64,000 nucleotides of DNA from Hymenobacter nitidus (GCF_020447315.1 NZ_JAJADQ010000004.1:1-64000); one strand, 5' to 3'; shown: positions 8,100 through 17,084, counted from the first letter of the stretch. Program-made: numbers and translations. The notes: generated from the sequence alone by a model not told the origin.

Positions 8100-10253
8100 A
8101 TGGCGTCATTCCGTTCTCTTCTGGGTTGCGCAGCGCTGCTGCCCGGTGTGTTTATGCTGTTGCCGCTCGGCACCCAGGCCCAGCAGCCCAAAGAAGTGTC
8201 GCCCCAGAAAAAGGAGGTGCTGCTGGCTACCGTAGCCCAGGGTCTGGGGGTGGCCCACGTGCAGCCCGAGCAGCTCGACGACGCCTTCTCGCGCCGCGTG
8301 TTTGCCCTCTATCTCAAGCGCCTCGATGCCAGCAAGCGGTTTTTGCTCCAGTCCGACATCAAGCAGCTGCGGCAGTACGAAACCAGCATCGACGACCAGC
8401 TCAAGCAGGGTAAGAACGCCTTTCTGGACCTGAGCACCAAGCTCACCTCCCAGCGCGTGCAGGAAGCGCAGGCTCTGTACCGGGAGCTGCTGCAAAAACC
8501 CTTCGAGTTTGCGGCCAACGAAACCTTTGAAACCGATACCGACAAGCTAAGCTACCCCGCCGATGCCGCCGCCCGCCGCGACCGGTGGCGCAAGCTGCTC
8601 AAGTACCAGACCATGGTGCGCCTCTCCGAGCTGATGGATGCGCAAGGCCGTCAGCAAACCAAGTCGTTGGCCGCGGCCAAGGCCAAGCCTTCCAGCACCA
8701 ATATCTCGCCGCCCGTGCGCACGCCGGCCCAGCTCGAAGCCGATGCCCGCAAGCAGGTGCTCAAGTACTACGACGAAACCTTTAGCGACCTGCGCCAGAA
8801 CGACGAAGCCGACCGCCTCGCCGAGTTTGCCAATACCATTGCCAACACCTTCGACCCGCACTCCGAGTACTTCGCGCCCAAGGATAAGACCAACTTCGAC
8901 ATTGCCCTCACCGGCCGCCTCGAAGGCACCGGCGCCCAGATGAGCGAGAAAGACGGCCAGATTGTGGTGGCCTACATCGTGCCCGGCTCGGCCTCCTACC
9001 GGCAGGGCGAACTGAAAGCCGGCGACGTGGTGCTGCGGGTGGCTCAGGGCCCGGCCGAGCCCGTAGCCGTGGAAGGCATGCGCCTCGATAAAGTGGTGCA
9101 GATGATTCGGGGCAAAAAGGGCACGGAAGTGCGACTGACGGTGAAAAAGCCCGATGCCAGCACCAAAGTCATTTCTATCATTCGCGACATTGTGGTGCTG
9201 GAAGAAACCTACGCGCAGTCGGCCGTTATCAACGATGGCGGCAAGAAAATCGGCTACATCCTGCTGCCCAGCTTCTACGCCGACTTCAACCACGACGGGG
9301 GCCGCAACTCGGCTGACGACGTGAAGGCGGAGCTGGCTAAGCTCAAGCGTGAAAACGTGCAGGGCGTCGTGCTCGACCTGCGCTTCAACGGCGGCGGCTC
9401 ATTGCAGGACGCGGCCGAAATGGCGGGCCTGTTTGTGGCCAATGGTCCGATGGTGCAGGTGAAAAGCCGTCAGGGGGCCGCCCAGCTCGTCGGCGACCCC
9501 GACCCGCAGGTGCAGTACGACGGCCCGCTGGCCGTGCTGGTGAACAAGTACAGCGCCTCGGCTTCGGAAATTCTGGCCGGGGCTATTCAGGACTACAAGC
9601 GCGGCGTGATTGTGGGCAACACGACCTACGGCAAAGGTACCGTGCAGCGCATTTTCGAGCTGGATGACATCATGAACCCGCAGCTGGCCAGCCTCAAACC
9701 CTTTGGCTCGCTGAAGATGACCATTCAGAAGTACTACCGCGTCACGGGCTCATCCACGCAGTTTAAGGGCGTGACGCCGGATATCGTGGTGCCCGACGCC
9801 TACAGCACCCTGGCTGATGGCGAGCAGGATACGGACTACCCACTGCCCTGGGACGAAATTGCGCCGGCCACCTACCAGCCCTGGGCGGCAGCCCCGGCCG
9901 TGGAGAAGCTGGCCGCCGCCAGCCGGCAGCGCATCGCGGCTAATTCCTCGTTCCAGCTGCTTTCGGAAGCTGTGGCCGGCATGGTGAAGCGCCAGAAGGA
10001 TACGCAGGTGTCGCTGAACCTGACAACCTACCGCGCCGAGCAGCAGCTGGCCCACGCCGCCGCCGAGAAGTTCAAGCAAACCCAGCAAGCCGCACCCACC
10101 CTGGACGTAGCACCCCTGCTGGCCTCGGCCGCTCCGGCCACGCCCGCCGACAGCACCGCGGGCAGCCGCGCCGCCCGGTTTGTGCAGCCCCTGCGCAAAG
10201 ACCTGACGCTGCGCGAAGCGGTATCCGTGCTACAGGATGAGCTAGGAAAATAG
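8100..10253 (+). CDS. C-terminal processing (tail-specific) protease, S41 family, copy 1
   Basis: A 717-residue Prc-type periplasmic serine protease that trims or degrades exported proteins from the C-terminus. The chosen start (MASFRSLLGC) gives a signal peptide ending at LGTQAQ; an upstream ATG at 8064 is possible. Domains in order: a Prc N-terminal helical domain (~50-250, DDAFSRRVFALYLKRLD), a PDZ domain (~280-370, GSASYRQGELKAGDVVLRV), the S41 core with RFNGGGS, nucleophile Ser487 in YSASASE and general base Lys512 in TYGKGTVQ, then a DUF3340-like C-terminal region. A very similar paralogue lies at 42361-44505 with its Ser also at residue 487. Confidence 0.95.
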   Translation: MASFRSLLGCAALLPGVFMLLPLGTQAQQPKEVSPQKKEVLLATVAQGLGVAHVQPEQLDDAFSRRVFALYLKRLDASKRFLLQSDIKQLRQYETSIDDQLKQGKNAFLDLSTKLTSQRVQEAQALYRELLQKPFEFAANETFETDTDKLSYPADAAARRDRWRKLLKYQTMVRLSELMDAQGRQQTKSLAAAKAKPSSTNISPPVRTPAQLEADARKQVLKYYDETFSDLRQNDEADRLAEFANTIANTFDPHSEYFAPKDKTNFDIALTGRLEGTGAQMSEKDGQIVVAYIVPGSASYRQGELKAGDVVLRVAQGPAEPVAVEGMRLDKVVQMIRGKKGTEVRLTVKKPDASTKVISIIRDIVVLEETYAQSAVINDGGKKIGYILLPSFYADFNHDGGRNSADDVKAELAKLKRENVQGVVLDLRFNGGGSLQDAAEMAGLFVANGPMVQVKSRQGAAQLVGDPDPQVQYDGPLAVLVNKYSASASEILAGAIQDYKRGVIVGNTTYGKGTVQRIFELDDIMNPQLASLKPFGSLKMTIQKYYRVTGSSTQFKGVTPDIVVPDAYSTLADGEQDTDYPLPWDEIAPATYQPWAAAPAVEKLAAASRQRIAANSSFQLLSEAVAGMVKRQKDTQVSLNLTTYRAEQQLAHAAAEKFKQTQQAAPTLDVAPLLASAAPATPADSTAGSRAARFVQPLRKDLTLREAVSVLQDELGK

Positions 10254-10269
10254 CTGCTCAATAGCCATA

Positions 10270-10303
10270 AAAAGTCCGCCGCAATTCATTGCGGCGGACT
10301 TTT
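10270..10303. terminator. Bidirectional terminator
   Basis: A perfect 16-bp stem, AAAAGTCCGCCGCAAT, with a 2-base loop, between the convergent protease gene (+) and the HEAGH protein gene (-). Confidence 0.85.
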
Positions 10304-10324
10304 GCTTTTTATGCTCGACTGGTC

Positions 10325-10822
10325 TTACTCGCGCAGCCACCGCGCCATGCGCGGGAAAGTGTCGGTGGTCGTCAGCTGCATCCACACCAGCAGGGGCAAG
10401 CCGATATTCCGGCCGCTTTGGAAGGTCTCGATCAGCCAAGCGCTTTGGTCGAGGTAGCCGGCGGGGTGAAACACGACTTCCGGCGGCAGCCCCAGGGCCC
10501 GGCTGGCGGCGTAGGTCCAGGCCAGTACACCCAGCTCTTCGCCTTCCTTTTCGGGGTGATTTTCCGTGATATTGGCGCTGAGCAGGTGCCGCTCGGCGGC
10601 GGGTGTGAGGGCAATATGGCCGGCTTCGTGCAGAATGTCGCCGGGGTAGAGCAGGCTTTCCCGGTCGAGAAGCAGCGTGCCCTGGTCGATGAGCAGGCCG
10701 GGCAGAAACGTCGCCTGGCCCTGCAGGGAAGCTTCCTTCACCTCTAGGCCAATGCTCCGCACGAAGGCTACGAGTGGGTCAATCTGGTCGGTGGCGGCGG
10801 GTGTGGCAATAGGACGAAGCAT
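10325..10822 (-). CDS. Hypothetical protein with HEAGH zinc-peptidase motif
   Basis: A 165-residue cytoplasmic protein with no signal peptide. Residues ~62-72 read ILHEAGHIALT, an HExxH motif of the zincin type, and a downstream Glu-rich stretch (EKEGEELGVLAW) could supply the third ligand. The overall pattern recalls small ImmA/IrrE-like or other minimal metallopeptidases, but I cannot assign a family. Catalytic activity is inference only. It follows the ACT protein gene on the same strand after a 140-base gap. Confidence 0.6.
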   Translation of the reverse strand: MLRPIATPAATDQIDPLVAFVRSIGLEVKEASLQGQATFLPGLLIDQGTLLLDRESLLYPGDILHEAGHIALTPAAERHLLSANITENHPEKEGEELGVLAWTYAASRALGLPPEVVFHPAGYLDQSAWLIETFQSGRNIGLPLLVWMQLTTTDTFPRMARWLRE

Positions 10823-10962
10823 ACGGACAAGGTACTTGGAAAACCTTGCGCCACCCTAAGGCCCCACGGCCACGAGGCCCGCGGCGGCGCACCCACGGGC
10901 CCCCACAACCCGCCTACGGTGTAGCAGCGGCAACAATGGCGGGCGGCCAACGGACGCGCCAG

Positions 10963-11358
10963 CTACCGGGCCGCTAGCTCCCGCAATACCTGCAGGGCCC
11001 TATCCGCGTCGGCGGCGGGCACGAAAATATGGTCGTGGTAGTAGGCGGCCACCACGTTGCAGCTGATCTGGGCGGCGGCCAGGGCCTGGGCAAAGGCCGC
11101 CGTCAGACCCACTGCTTCCAGGGAAGAATGCACCGTCAGGGTAAGCCAAGCGGCCCGGTAGGAGTAGGGCAGGCCCAGGCGGTCGGCGGTGGACTGAGGT
11201 AAAATCAGGGTAATACCCTCGGCTTCGCGAAACAGCCCAACCGCGTCGGCCACGTCGATACCATCGAGAGTGGCTACTGTGCAGAATACGTAGGTGCCCG
11301 GCTGCAACGCCGGCTGCAGGGTCCGCAGCAATTGGGTAAGGTTGGTTTCGCCACTCAT
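10963..11358 (-). CDS. ACT domain-containing protein
   Basis: A 131-residue cytoplasmic protein made of two ACT-like halves: first YVFCTVATLDGIDVADAVGLF then, after the LPYSYRAAWLTLTVHSSLEAVGLT strand-helix, SCNVVAAYYHDHIFVP. This matches small stand-alone ACT proteins thought to bind amino acids and regulate metabolism. It has no attached enzyme domain. The gene sits between the membrane protein gene at 11408 and the HEAGH gene, on the same strand. Confidence 0.75.
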   Translation of the reverse strand: MSGETNLTQLLRTLQPALQPGTYVFCTVATLDGIDVADAVGLFREAEGITLILPQSTADRLGLPYSYRAAWLTLTVHSSLEAVGLTAAFAQALAAAQISCNVVAAYYHDHIFVPAADADRALQVLRELAAR

Positions 11359-11407
11359 AGAAGTATGGTACAGAAAGTGCGTTTGCAGGCAGCCAAGGCC
11401 GCCGGTG

Positions 11408-12022
11408 TCAGCGGCGGTTGCGGCCCAGCATCACCTCGACGCCAATGAAGCCCAGGCCCAGCACGATAACGAAAAGCGCCGTGGCGTAGCCCACCCATTT
11501 CTCGCCGGTTTTGCTGAACAGGTACTTCGCACGGGTGCCACCATACACGGTTTCGGCCTTGAGGGTGCCGGCCGCGCCCACCGTGCCCACCACAAATACC
11601 TGGCTGCCCCGGTCGAAGCCGTTGTAGTTGGCCAGCTTGGTTTGCTTCTGGATAGTGGTCTGGCGTAGGGCGTAGCCAGGCTCTACCGGGAGGGTTTCGG
11701 GTCCTACGTCCAGCAGCAGGGCCGGCGAAACCCAGTCGTCTTCTATCCAGACACCCGGCTCCTTTTCCGGGTGCGGCAACTCACTGCTGCGCACGTAGGC
11801 TACCAGGGTGCTGTAGCGCTGGGGCGTGATGCGGCTGATGCGACCCTCGACCAGAACAGGCGTGCCGGGTGGTAACCGACGCACGGCACTGGCCGGCTGC
11901 GGCTCCAGGCCGCGAATCCGGGCCAGAACGGAATCGGCGAAACTGGTCAGGATAAAGAGCTGCACACAGCCGTAGCCGATGGCCAACAGCCCCAGAAAAA
12001 TCAGCTTATACTTTTTGAGCAT
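11408..12022 (-). CDS. Membrane protein with two TM segments and a soluble loop
   Basis: A 204-residue protein. An N-terminal TM helix (LIFLGLLAIGYGCVQLFIL) and a C-terminal TM helix (WVGYATALFVIVLGLGFIGVEVML) flank a ~145-residue mainly beta region with the pattern PVLVEGRIS...VWIEDDW...YNGFDRGSQVFVVGTV. That pattern resembles the GIDE-like soluble domain found in bacterial membrane proteins, though there is no RING. The start is MLKKYKL; three more codons upstream are possible. Its start overlaps the end of a tiny lipoprotein-like frame (12001-12123), which could couple translation. Function unknown. Confidence 0.65.
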   Translation of the reverse strand: MLKKYKLIFLGLLAIGYGCVQLFILTSFADSVLARIRGLEPQPASAVRRLPPGTPVLVEGRISRITPQRYSTLVAYVRSSELPHPEKEPGVWIEDDWVSPALLLDVGPETLPVEPGYALRQTTIQKQTKLANYNGFDRGSQVFVVGTVGAAGTLKAETVYGGTRAKYLFSKTGEKWVGYATALFVIVLGLGFIGVEVMLGRNRR

Positions 12023-12123
12023 CGGCAAAGGCAATGACTGACGGGGCGCAGCTTCCCACAGCCCGCCAGCGTAGTGCCAAGGCTCAGGAATAGCAAGCTC
12101 GTACGCAGGGTAGAAACGCGCAT
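12001..12123 (-). CDS. Possible 40-residue lipoprotein overlapping the next gene
   Basis: An ATG frame encodes MRVSTLRTSLLFLSLGTTLAGC followed by a short Cys-containing tail (CLCRCSKSIS). LAGC is a good lipobox with a suitable signal peptide. The stop overlaps the start of the 11408-12022 gene by 22 bases. It could be a real entericidin-like micro-lipoprotein, a leader for coupled translation, or chance; no homology judgement is possible here. Confidence 0.3.
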   Translation of the reverse strand: MRVSTLRTSLLFLSLGTTLAGCGKLRPVSHCLCRCSKSIS

Positions 12124-12238
12124 CGCAGGAAAATAACAGCAGAGCCTAAAGATAGGAAGCCGTATTAGTCAACACTTCTCGGCCGGCAAAACTCAGCAAA
12201 AGGAAAAGCGGCTTCTGCCCAAGTCCCGGGGGGGGACC

Positions 12239-12917
12239 TTATGCCATGAGGTTGCCGATCAGCCGCTGCCGCAGGCCTTTACTATCGAACACCCACACCA
12301 GCGTGTAGCCGCCGGCGCCGTCACTGTTATTCTGGTACACGAAATACGTGCTGCCGTGGCGGCGCACCTCGACGGAGTAGGTACATTCGAAAAGGCCCGC
12401 CAGCAGTTGCCGGGCAATGGGAACCCGCTTGCCATTTAGCGTTGCCTGAGCAGCGCGTATTTCCGTTTTCGGCATAGTGCCATCGACGCCCCAGGCGTAG
12501 GGAACGTCCTTTATTTCTACCCCATTGCCCGCATCCGTTACCACAATGTGGGCGGCCCGATTGAACGGAACCAGGGAATAGCGGAAGTTAAAAGCCGGGC
12601 CCTGATGCCGGCAGCGTATTGAGTGGCCGCAACCGGCTGCGGTGCATGAAGCCCTGTATATCGGGGTGGCTACGCCCGAAGCGTTCCTGCGGTATCCAGA
12701 CTGCAACCCATTGCTCCTGGTTCCGGAACGCCTCCAGGTCGAATTCGAAAGCGTAGTCATCCGCCACCCGTGTCAGGATCGAAGCCCGGCCTGATGCTTC
12801 CGCGCGCACGTTCGTGTAGCCGTCGGCATCCCGGATAATGGCCACGTGGCAGAAGCTGTTATCTGCCAGCGCGGGAAATAGCAACAGCGTAAACAAGGCG
12901 GTAAGAATAAGCTTCAA
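12239..12917 (-). pseudogene. SH3-domain-like exported protein, frame broken once
   Basis: The N-terminal part (12917 to ~12600) starts at a TTG codon and encodes a signal peptide (KLILTALFTLLLFPALA) and an SH3b-like region (DGYTNVRAEASG, WVAVWIPQE, GFMHRSRLRPLNTLPASG), then meets TAA at 12588-12590. A second frame resumes as PAFNFRYSLVPFN and runs to the stop at 12239 with a good beta-rich domain (VRRHGSTYFVYQNNSDGAGGYTLVWVFDS). Removing one G from the GGG run at ~12600 joins both into 225 residues. The upstream part of the second frame is Arg/Ser-rich noise, so the join is the best reading. Either a real mutation or a consensus error. Confidence 0.7.
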
Positions 12918-13011
12918 AAACGGTAAGGAGATAGTAGCAAAATCCAGTAGCTCAAGTTACTGCTGCAAGTCAATATACTAATTCGCCACCGCCAACTACC
13001 TCTGCCTGAGT

Positions 13012-14220
13012 CTAGAAGTTGAGCTGGGCCTGCAGGCGCAACAGGCCGCCGCGCTGGCGGTTGTCGGGCCGCTGGAAATCCTCGAAACGGCGCGACGAGA
13101 AGGTATACATCGTCACCAGCTCGAAGCTGGGCACGGGCTGCCACTCCACGCCCAGCTCGGCCTCGCGCACGGTGTAGCTGCGTGCGTCCCGCTCGTGCTT
13201 TTTGCCCCCGTCGTAGTACTGCACCCGCACGAAGGGATAAAATTGTTGCTGCTGGTAGCGCAGGCGATAGTTCAGCAGCAGGTAGCCCCCGTGCAGGCGC
13301 TGGGTTTCGATGCTGTCGGTGCGGGGGTTGAACTCCGGGCCGCGGCCCACGTTGTACTCAGCCTGCACCCCAAACGGCTGCGGATACAGAATAAACGTGG
13401 CCGCCAGGCGCTGGTCGGGGTAGCTCAGGGTGGGGCAGTGCTTCACGCCGGCCGAGAGCTGGTCTTTGGCTACCACGTACTGGCCGCTGTAGGCCTGCAG
13501 GCTGGGCTCAATCAGCTGCCGGCCCACGGCCAGCGGGTAGGCCACGCGGGCTACTACGTGGCGCTGGTTGTTTAGCTCGGGGCGGTTGGCCGTCTGCCCG
13601 TTGAACACGCCCAGGCCCACCACGCCGTAGTCGCCCGAGCCTTTCAGGCCGTCTTTCACCAGCTGGCTGAAGCGCTGCCGCACTTTGGTGGGTGCCCAGT
13701 AGAGGAAAGCGCCCAGGTCCCGCTCGTTCGAAAAAGCACTGTTCAGCGCGTCGTTGCGGTCCAGGGCCAGGCGGTTCTGGCTCGACTGCATGTTCTCGAA
13801 GCCGAAGGGAATTTTGCTTTGGCCGATGCGCACCCGAAACTGGCTGGCTTTGTCGAGGCCCAGGTCCATGTAGGCGTCGCGCAATAGGGCCACGTGCTGG
13901 GTGCTGTTGCCGCTGATGGTACTGGCCAGGTCGGGCTGCAGGTAGAAATACACCCGCTCGGTAAGCTGGCCGAAGAAAATCAGGCGGATACGCCGCAGCG
14001 AGAACCCCCCGTTTTCGCCCCACGACCTGTCGCACTGTTCGCACTGCAGGTTGGGGTTGGTTTCCAGCAGGCGGTTGTAGCGCCCCTGTACATAGCCCCG
14101 GATGGCGAAGGACTCAAACCACTTTTTCGCGGCCGGCGGCGTCTGTTGTACCGAGTCGGCGCTTTGCCCGTGGGCGGCCCCGGCTACGAGCAGAAGCAGG
14201 CTGGTTAACAGTTTCTTCAT
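13012..14220 (-). CDS. Phosphate-selective porin O/P family outer membrane protein
   Basis: A 402-residue protein with signal peptide MKKLLTSLLLLVAGAAHG. It has the OprP/OprO-like barrel pattern: the FAIRGYVQGRYN first strand, RRIRLIFFGQLTERVYFYLQPDL, then DAYMDLGLDKASQFRVRIGQSKIPFGFE, and the terminal strand GLLRLQAQLNF ending in Phe, which is the outer membrane assembly signal. A CEQCD pair of cysteines sits in an early loop. In Bacteroidetes such porins are usually linked to phosphate or anion uptake; no pst genes are nearby, so the substrate is open. The start was moved to the Met of the signal peptide. Confidence 0.9.
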   Translation of the reverse strand: MKKLLTSLLLLVAGAAHGQSADSVQQTPPAAKKWFESFAIRGYVQGRYNRLLETNPNLQCEQCDRSWGENGGFSLRRIRLIFFGQLTERVYFYLQPDLASTISGNSTQHVALLRDAYMDLGLDKASQFRVRIGQSKIPFGFENMQSSQNRLALDRNDALNSAFSNERDLGAFLYWAPTKVRQRFSQLVKDGLKGSGDYGVVGLGVFNGQTANRPELNNQRHVVARVAYPLAVGRQLIEPSLQAYSGQYVVAKDQLSAGVKHCPTLSYPDQRLAATFILYPQPFGVQAEYNVGRGPEFNPRTDSIETQRLHGGYLLLNYRLRYQQQQFYPFVRVQYYDGGKKHERDARSYTVREAELGVEWQPVPSFELVTMYTFSSRRFEDFQRPDNRQRGGLLRLQAQLNF

Positions 14221-14348
14221 AAAAAGGTAATGCTGACGCAAAGTGCGGCATTACCTATTACCTGAATGTGAAGGTCATGTTAAGAGAATGTTTCCAATAG
14301 CCGTATCAGCCGGCCGGCTGCTCCAACGCAACCAGCCTACTACCAAAA

Positions 14349-14387
14349 AAACGGGCGCCACCCAGCGCTGCCAGGTGATGCCCGTTT
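14349..14387 (-). terminator. Terminator after the 14411-15109 gene
   Basis: AAACGGGC pairs with GCCCGTTT, with an inner CACC/GGTG pairing, 24 bases beyond the stop on the minus strand and followed by a T run there. Confidence 0.7.
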
Positions 14388-14410
14388 CTAGTTACCGGAG
14401 CCGCGAAAAC

Positions 14411-15109
14411 CTAGCTGGCTTCCTCCACTACTTCGTCGGCTTGGGTGGTGGCCGCGTACGTGTCGGCGTACTTGAAATCATCGAGCCAGTAGGCTGAGCC
14501 GACTACTTCCAGCACCAAAGTGGCCGCGTCCTGCCGGATGGTGCGCAGCTGCCAGATAATGTATGGCGCTTCGGGGAAGCTGCCGCCGGCCAGCTGCTCG
14601 CCAAACAGGCGCTTGAGCAGGGTGTTGTCGGGCATGCCGGGAGCCAGCAGACGCAGCAGGGGCGCTTCGGGCTGGGTGGCAAACAGGGCCAGACTGTCGG
14701 CGTCCTCGGCCGTGAGCTGCACTTGAAACTGCACGGCTTCGGCGCGCGGGAATTTGCCGTTGTAGGCTTCGTAGAGTAGCTGGGTGGCTTTAAAGAAACC
14801 TTCGTGCTGGTGCAGCTGCGGGTTTTCCTCCCAGAGCTTTTCCGTCAGCATCTGGTGGGCCAGGTTTTCCACTTGGCCCATGGTCAGCTGGTCCGCGAAT
14901 AGGTAGTTGAGCACTAGTTGAGCAGCCTCGGTGGGCTCCAGGTCAGTGAGGGCCATCAGGCACATGGCCTTGAGCTCGGCGGGCTCTATTTCGCCGGCTT
15001 CATCAAACTCGAGCAGGCGTAGCAGCTCCAGGTAATCCTGGTTGGTCCAGGAGCCGGGCAGTACGCTCAGCGTTTCAAAGGAAAGGCGTTCAACGGTGAA
15101 GTTTTTCAT
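14411..15109 (-). CDS. Conserved hypothetical acidic protein
   Basis: A 232-residue soluble, mostly helical acidic protein without signal peptide or TM segment. It begins MKNFTVERLSFETLSVLPGSW and has a Leu/Glu-rich first half with EF-hand-like wording (EFDEAGEIEPAEL) but no proper calcium loop, then a beta-rich second half. Not recognised. It has its own terminator downstream. Confidence 0.6.
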   Translation of the reverse strand: MKNFTVERLSFETLSVLPGSWTNQDYLELLRLLEFDEAGEIEPAELKAMCLMALTDLEPTEAAQLVLNYLFADQLTMGQVENLAHQMLTEKLWEENPQLHQHEGFFKATQLLYEAYNGKFPRAEAVQFQVQLTAEDADSLALFATQPEAPLLRLLAPGMPDNTLLKRLFGEQLAGGSFPEAPYIIWQLRTIRQDAATLVLEVVGSAYWLDDFKYADTYAATTQADEVVEEAS

Positions 15110-15251
15110 GGTAAGCAGGTAAACGGCAGCCAGTGGCCGCCCCGGCGCGGAAGATCCGCACCGTACTGGTTCAGCTTACGGCGTAGTCCGCCAAACACCC
15201 ACGAAATACTTGGAATAAAGCCCGAAGCCCCGCCAGTAAGTGCCTCGCAGC

Positions 15252-15599
15252 TTAGCTCGCACCTACCAGCTGGAGCAGCCGCTGCCGGGTAATGGTCTGG
15301 TTGGCCCAGTAGAAGGAATCGACCAATTCCCGGCGGCTCAGCGCCGCATCGGTCTGCCGGCTGAGCCACTGCACGAATTCCGGCCGGGTAGCAAAAAACA
15401 GGGCGACAGGTGGCCGCTGATCCTGGGTGTTGAGGCCCTGCAGCTGCCCGTCCCACACCTCGGCGTACACAAACGTGCCCGCCTCGTAGGCCAGACCCAT
15501 GCCGCAGTAGTCGCGGTGATGGGGCACCAGGCGGCGGCCCGCCAGCAGGGCGTCGGCCACTTGCTCGGCCAGCAGAATTCCGTAGGGGCGCGGGGCCAT
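15252..15599 (-). CDS. Conserved hypothetical protein
   Basis: A 115-residue soluble protein (MAPRPYGILLAEQVADALLAG) with a central beta region (YEAGTFVYAEVWDG), the FATRPEFVQWLSRQTD helix and an amphipathic C-terminal helix. The length and pattern suit a small cytoplasmic protein of the SMI1/immunity size class, but there is no firm match. It is 12 bases downstream of the lipoprotein gene at 15612 and so likely cotranscribed. Confidence 0.55.
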   Translation of the reverse strand: MAPRPYGILLAEQVADALLAGRRLVPHHRDYCGMGLAYEAGTFVYAEVWDGQLQGLNTQDQRPPVALFFATRPEFVQWLSRQTDAALSRRELVDSFYWANQTITRQRLLQLVGAS

Positions 15600-15611
15600 G
15601 CGGGCTAGGCG

Positions 15612-16193
15612 CTAATATTCCCGAATGTCATCAATCTTGTAACCCGCCGCGGTTTGGATGACCTTGATGTCGCCCTTCGAATCACTCTTGTAAGTAAGGT
15701 CGCGGGTAGCCACCTCGAAGAGGTAGCCCTGGTCCGGGGTGCGCTCCTTGAGCTGGCAGCGCGTGACCTTAACCTGACCGAAATCCTGGCCCTTCACCAT
15801 CAGAAAGGGGCCGTTGCCCACGTAGCGGGTGTCGTAGCGGCCGGCCCATTTCCGCTGAAAATCTTTTTCCTCCTGGTCGGTTTCTGCGAATTCCAGCTGC
15901 AGGGCGTCCGTTTTGTACTCGATGTACTGGCGGGTGTAAATACTCTTGGGGTTATCCACATCCGAGTTTTCCGAGTCCCGGTTTTCCTGGCTGAAGTTCT
16001 CCTCAATGCTGGTAACAAGCCACTGCCGAACCTTGGCCGCTTCCTCATCGGTGGTCGGTGCGGGGGAGGCGGCCACCGACGAGGAAGCGGCCGGCGTCGG
16101 GGCCTTGGCGCTTTGTGCTTGTTCGGTTGGCTCGGTGTGGCAGGCAGGCAGCAGCAGGACCACGGCGGGCCAGAGGGCAAGAATATTTTTCAT
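15612..16193 (-). CDS. Hypothetical lipoprotein
   Basis: A 193-residue protein. The start is the Met that opens a lipoprotein signal peptide, MKNILALWPAVVLLLPAC, with a lipobox ending in Cys18. An Ala/Pro/Ser-rich linker (~20-50) leads to a single ~140-residue charged domain with YTRQYIEYKTDALQLE, GNGPFLMVKGQDFGQV and a C-terminal IQTAAGYKIDDI strand. It is presumably anchored to a membrane facing the periplasm. The family is not recognised. Confidence 0.65.
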   Translation of the reverse strand: MKNILALWPAVVLLLPACHTEPTEQAQSAKAPTPAASSSVAASPAPTTDEEAAKVRQWLVTSIEENFSQENRDSENSDVDNPKSIYTRQYIEYKTDALQLEFAETDQEEKDFQRKWAGRYDTRYVGNGPFLMVKGQDFGQVKVTRCQLKERTPDQGYLFEVATRDLTYKSDSKGDIKVIQTAAGYKIDDIREY

Positions 16194-16337
16194 CAACAAG
16201 GCAGCTGAAAAAGAAGGGCAGAGGGTAGCTCCAGGCCGACGAAAGGGGCCGACCAAGAGGCCGGCGAAGCTAGTACATCTCCAGTATATACCCTGCAGAA
16301 GATGCCCTGCGAACCGCTGATCTGCCGCATCGGTCCG

Positions 16338-16615
16338 TTATTTCGCTTTCACAAAGCGCATCGCCTCAGAAAAAGGGGTGCCCAGTAGTCGTCCTGATGC
16401 GCTTGCAGGTAGGCCAGAAAGGCGCGGTGCGTACCATCCGACACTTGGAAGAACTGGCAGCCGAGTCCAGCTAGGCGGCACCTTTTATCAGGCACGAGGG
16501 CAGTCCATCATCATAGGTCAGGCAGATAATGGCTTTCCGGCGCTTTGTCGGTGGGCTGGGCCGTAGCGGCTCCCAGGCAAGCCAGCAGCAGAGCGAATGG
16601 AACCAGGCTTTTCAT
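16338..16615 (-). pseudogene. Decayed small exported-protein gene
   Basis: An ATG at 16615 starts a good signal peptide (MKSLVPFALLLACLGAATAQ) followed after 15 codons by a stop. Downstream, one frame reads CQFFQVSDGTHRAFLAYLQ-AHQDDYWAP and another, ending at TAA 16338-16340, reads TPFSEAMRFVKAK. These pieces look like one small protein interrupted by at least two frame changes and stops (including TGA and TAA near 16480-16490). No intact reading exists, so I call it a remnant. The family is unknown. Confidence 0.45.
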
Positions 16616-16646
16616 AGCGGGCCTTGGCTTGTGGCGCACCGACACT

Positions 16647-17084
16647 TCAGGCTTCGGCCAGCTCCTTCACCTTTTCCAGGGCCTGCAGAAACCTCTCGGC
16701 GAAGTAGGCGTGCTGGTCTTCGCTGATGTCCATTTCCACCGCCAGCTCGGTGGTGTTGCCGATCTGGGTCAGGGTGTAGTTTTCCAGGGCGCCCGCCCAG
16801 CTTCGGGTTTTCTCGTCGGGCGGCAGCTCCTGCCCGTTCTTCACTTCGCCCAGGTGCTTGAAGGAAATAAAGTCGGGCGCTGTTTTCTTGTCGATGACGC
16901 TGTGCATACCGCCCCCGTTGCCGGCCACAAACAGGATTTTGCTGCCTTCCTGCCAGTCGGAAATAGCCCGGGAGTTTTCCCCGAAAGCAGCAGTCCAGGT
17001 GCCGTAGGTCTGCTCGTCCCAGAGCACCTGCCACACCTTCTCTTTGGGCGCGTTAATCATGGTGGAAAAGCAAGCCTTTTTCAT
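16647..17084 (-). CDS. SRPBCC (AHSA1/START-like) domain protein
   Basis: A 145-residue single-domain START-fold protein. The start is MKKACFSTMINAPKEKVWQVLWD, where the family pattern INAPKEKVW begins; an upstream in-frame extension is Cys/Pro-rich and unlike the fold. Later elements are WQEGSKILFVAGNGGGMHSVI, FISFKHLGEV and the long C-terminal helix FLQALEKVKELAE. SRPBCC proteins bind hydrophobic ligands; the ligand is unknown here. Confidence 0.85.
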   Translation of the reverse strand: MKKACFSTMINAPKEKVWQVLWDEQTYGTWTAAFGENSRAISDWQEGSKILFVAGNGGGMHSVIDKKTAPDFISFKHLGEVKNGQELPPDEKTRSWAGALENYTLTQIGNTTELAVEMDISEDQHAYFAERFLQALEKVKELAEA

